In this document: one piece after another, positions 13,209-14,137 of the stretch
Layout: every line of letters starts with the position of its first letter
How positions within the stretch are numbered: the first letter of the stretch is position 1
Source of the DNA: an uncultured Lachnospiraceae bacterium
Lineage (GTDB): Bacteria > Bacillota > Clostridia > Lachnospirales > Lachnospiraceae
Assembly (NCBI GenBank): GCA_902473545.1
Contig: CABRSG010000025.1
Coordinates: 1 to 14,137, forward strand
Length of the DNA stretch: 14,137 bases
Reading direction: 5' to 3'
The notes under the pieces: model-generated
What the model was told of the DNA's origin: nothing
Seen by the model: only the letters and a program-made list of their open reading frames with translations
Database searches by the model: none
Made by a program: the position numbers and the translations under genes

Positions 13209-13893
13209 CTTTGTATCCTACTCCCCAGACCGTCTTGATAAACTCGGTTTTTCCCATCGGTCCGCCCATCTTCTCGCGCAGATGACGGATATGCACCATC
13301 ACTGTATTGTTGCTCTGTTTGTAGTATTTTTCATGCCACACCTGCTCAAAGAGCTGCTCCGAGCTGATCACCTGGCCGCGGTTTTCGCAGAGAATCCAGA
13401 GAATATCAAATTCAATCGGCGTGAGCGTCAGCTCGCGCTCATTGAACGTACACTCATGCGTGCTGCGGTTCATCAGCAGACCGCCGAAATCTATGACATC
13501 CTCCTGCGGCTTTCCGCCGTCGTTGTACTTCGTGTAGCGGCGAAGCTGCGCCTTCACACGCGCGATCAGCTCCAGCGGGTTAAACGGCTTTTCAATGTAG
13601 TCGTCCGCGCCCAGCGTCAGCCCATTGATCTTGTCCATATACTCGGTCTTTGCCGTCAGCATGATGACCGGAAACGTGTGCGTTTCGCGGATCTTCTGCA
13701 GGATCGTAAAGCCGTCGATGTCCGGCAGCATGACGTCCAGTATCGCCAGATCCGGCTTTTCGTCTTCTACCGCCGCCAGGGCATCTCTTCCATTATAGCA
13801 TTTAACAGCCTCAAAATTTTCATTTTTCAGATAAAGTCCGATAACGTCCGCAATTTCGCGTTCATCATCAACGATCAGTATTTTGCCGGGCAT
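13198..13893 (-). CDS. VanR-like OmpR-family response regulator
   Basis: A 231-residue OmpR-type regulator. The receiver domain opens KILIVDDEREIADVIGLYLKNE, with acidic pair D9/D10, phosphoacceptor Asp53 in LAILDVMLP, Thr80 and Lys102. The winged-helix output domain includes LTLTPIEFDILWILCENRG, SNNTVMVHIRHLREKM and the final KTVWGVGYKVEK, which is strikingly close to VanR proteins of glycopeptide-resistance clusters. The ATG at 13893 is chosen because GGAGG lies about 7 nt upstream and the receiver domain starts there; the frame is open to 14046 but that extension overlaps asnS. It overlaps the kinase by 11 nt. It probably controls its own operon, including the sortase. No van resistance genes are in view. 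Confidence 0.95.
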   Translation of the reverse strand: MPGKILIVDDEREIADVIGLYLKNENFEAVKCYNGRDALAAVEDEKPDLAILDVMLPDIDGFTILQKIRETHTFPVIMLTAKTEYMDKINGLTLGADDYIEKPFNPLELIARVKAQLRRYTKYNDGGKPQEDVIDFGGLLMNRSTHECTFNERELTLTPIEFDILWILCENRGQVISSEQLFEQVWHEKYYKQSNNTVMVHIRHLREKMGGPMGKTEFIKTVWGVGYKVEK

Positions 13894-14002
13894 AGCTGCC
13901 CCTCCTTCTGTATATAATGTGCCTGCATCAAAAAGACCGGATCCGCAACCATGTCCGTACAAACGGATAAATGCCTTCCGAACACAGCCTTTACCGCGGC
14001 GG
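13894..14002 (-). other. asnS to VanR-like regulator gap, no convincing regulatory site
   Basis: This 109-bp gap holds the vanR-like ribosome site, a TATATA that could be a -10 box without a good -35, and a 5-bp stem TCCGT/ACGGA with a later TTTTT that is not placed like a real terminator. I cannot tell whether the regulator operon has its own promoter or is read through from asnS. Confidence 0.4.
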
Positions 14003-14137
14003 TCAGCCCTCGCAGTTTCCGACGGTGCGCGGGAACGGAATGACATCGCGGATATTGCCCATGCCGGTAAGGTACATCACGCAGCGCTCAAAGCCAAGCC
14101 CGAAGCCCGCATGACGGGTGGAGCCGTATTTGCGCAG
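14003..14137 (-). CDS. asnS: Asparagine-tRNA ligase, C-terminal end (partial)
   Basis: The last 44 codons and stop of a gene entering from the right edge. The peptide includes KYGSTRHAGFGLGFERCVMY, the class II aminoacyl-tRNA synthetase motif 3 (GFGLGFER) with its ATP-binding arginine, followed by LTGMGNIRDVIPFPRTVGNCEG, the ending typical of asparaginyl-tRNA synthetase rather than the aspartyl or lysyl enzymes. It attaches Asn to tRNA-Asn in the cytoplasm. It lies 109 nt before the VanR-like regulator on the same strand. Only the 3' end is visible, so nothing can be said about its start or regulation. Confidence 0.95.
   Translation of the reverse strand: MRKYGSTRHAGFGLGFERCVMYLTGMGNIRDVIPFPRTVGNCEG

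Noticed and set aside
12024..13893. Glycopeptide (vancomycin) resistance cluster
   Set aside because: Only VanR- and VanS-like regulators are present. No ligase, lactate dehydrogenase or D,D-peptidase homologue follows; the next genes are a sortase and a sirtuin.
13920..13975. asnS terminator around the TCCGT/ACGGA stem and TTTTT
   Set aside because: The stem is only 5 bp and is separated from the T-run by more than 20 nt, and I could not draw a longer stem ending at the T-run.

Overview
This window looks like chromosomal DNA of an anaerobic Clostridia (Firmicutes), most likely a Lachnospiraceae-type gut bacterium. The reasons are strong AGGAGG-type ribosome binding sites, a class B sortase, a VanR-like OmpR regulator, a YesM/YesN-type two-component system, a ribose-type sugar ABC transporter and a glycyl radical enzyme, together with the Firmicutes order DUF951 - rpsF - ssb - rpsR. 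Every gene I can support is on the minus strand, so the window reads from right (14137) to left (1). No stretch over 300 bases lacks a gene. I see no tRNA, rRNA, insertion sequence or CRISPR array.

Right part (about 10020-14137), housekeeping and envelope signalling: the 3' end of asnS; a VanR-like response regulator overlapping a VanS-like histidine kinase; a class B sortase 6 nt behind the kinase; a small intergenic 33-bp tandem duplication; a Sir2 deacylase; and a DUF951 protein. No glycopeptide-resistance genes accompany the VanRS-like pair, so its link to a sortase is the more useful clue to its job.

Middle (about 8770-10023), conserved core operon: a good sigma-A promoter whose -35 box contains the DUF951 stop codon drives rpsF (S6), ssb and rpsR (S18, zinc-type), ending in a clear intrinsic terminator. 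A weak hairpin covers the rpsR Shine-Dalgarno sequence.

Left part (1-8747), a catabolic island: a Cache-HAMP-LytS-type sensor kinase and its YesN/AraC-type response regulator, closed by an intrinsic terminator. Then comes an apparent second operon: sugar-binding protein, permease, double ATPase, HSL-family esterase and a glycyl radical enzyme that runs off the left edge just before its catalytic cysteine. The gap between the two units holds two related TGGAAAT-N-ATTTCCA palindromes. One is the terminator stem of the regulator operon. The other sits just upstream of the binding-protein promoter and is a good candidate operator for the response regulator. My reading is that the sensor detects an extracellular compound, the transporter imports it, the esterase removes an acyl group, and the oxygen-sensitive radical enzyme cleaves or dehydrates the product. 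The substrate is not identifiable from the sequence. This sense-import-deacylate-radical-cleavage cluster is the best candidate in the window for an undescribed pathway.
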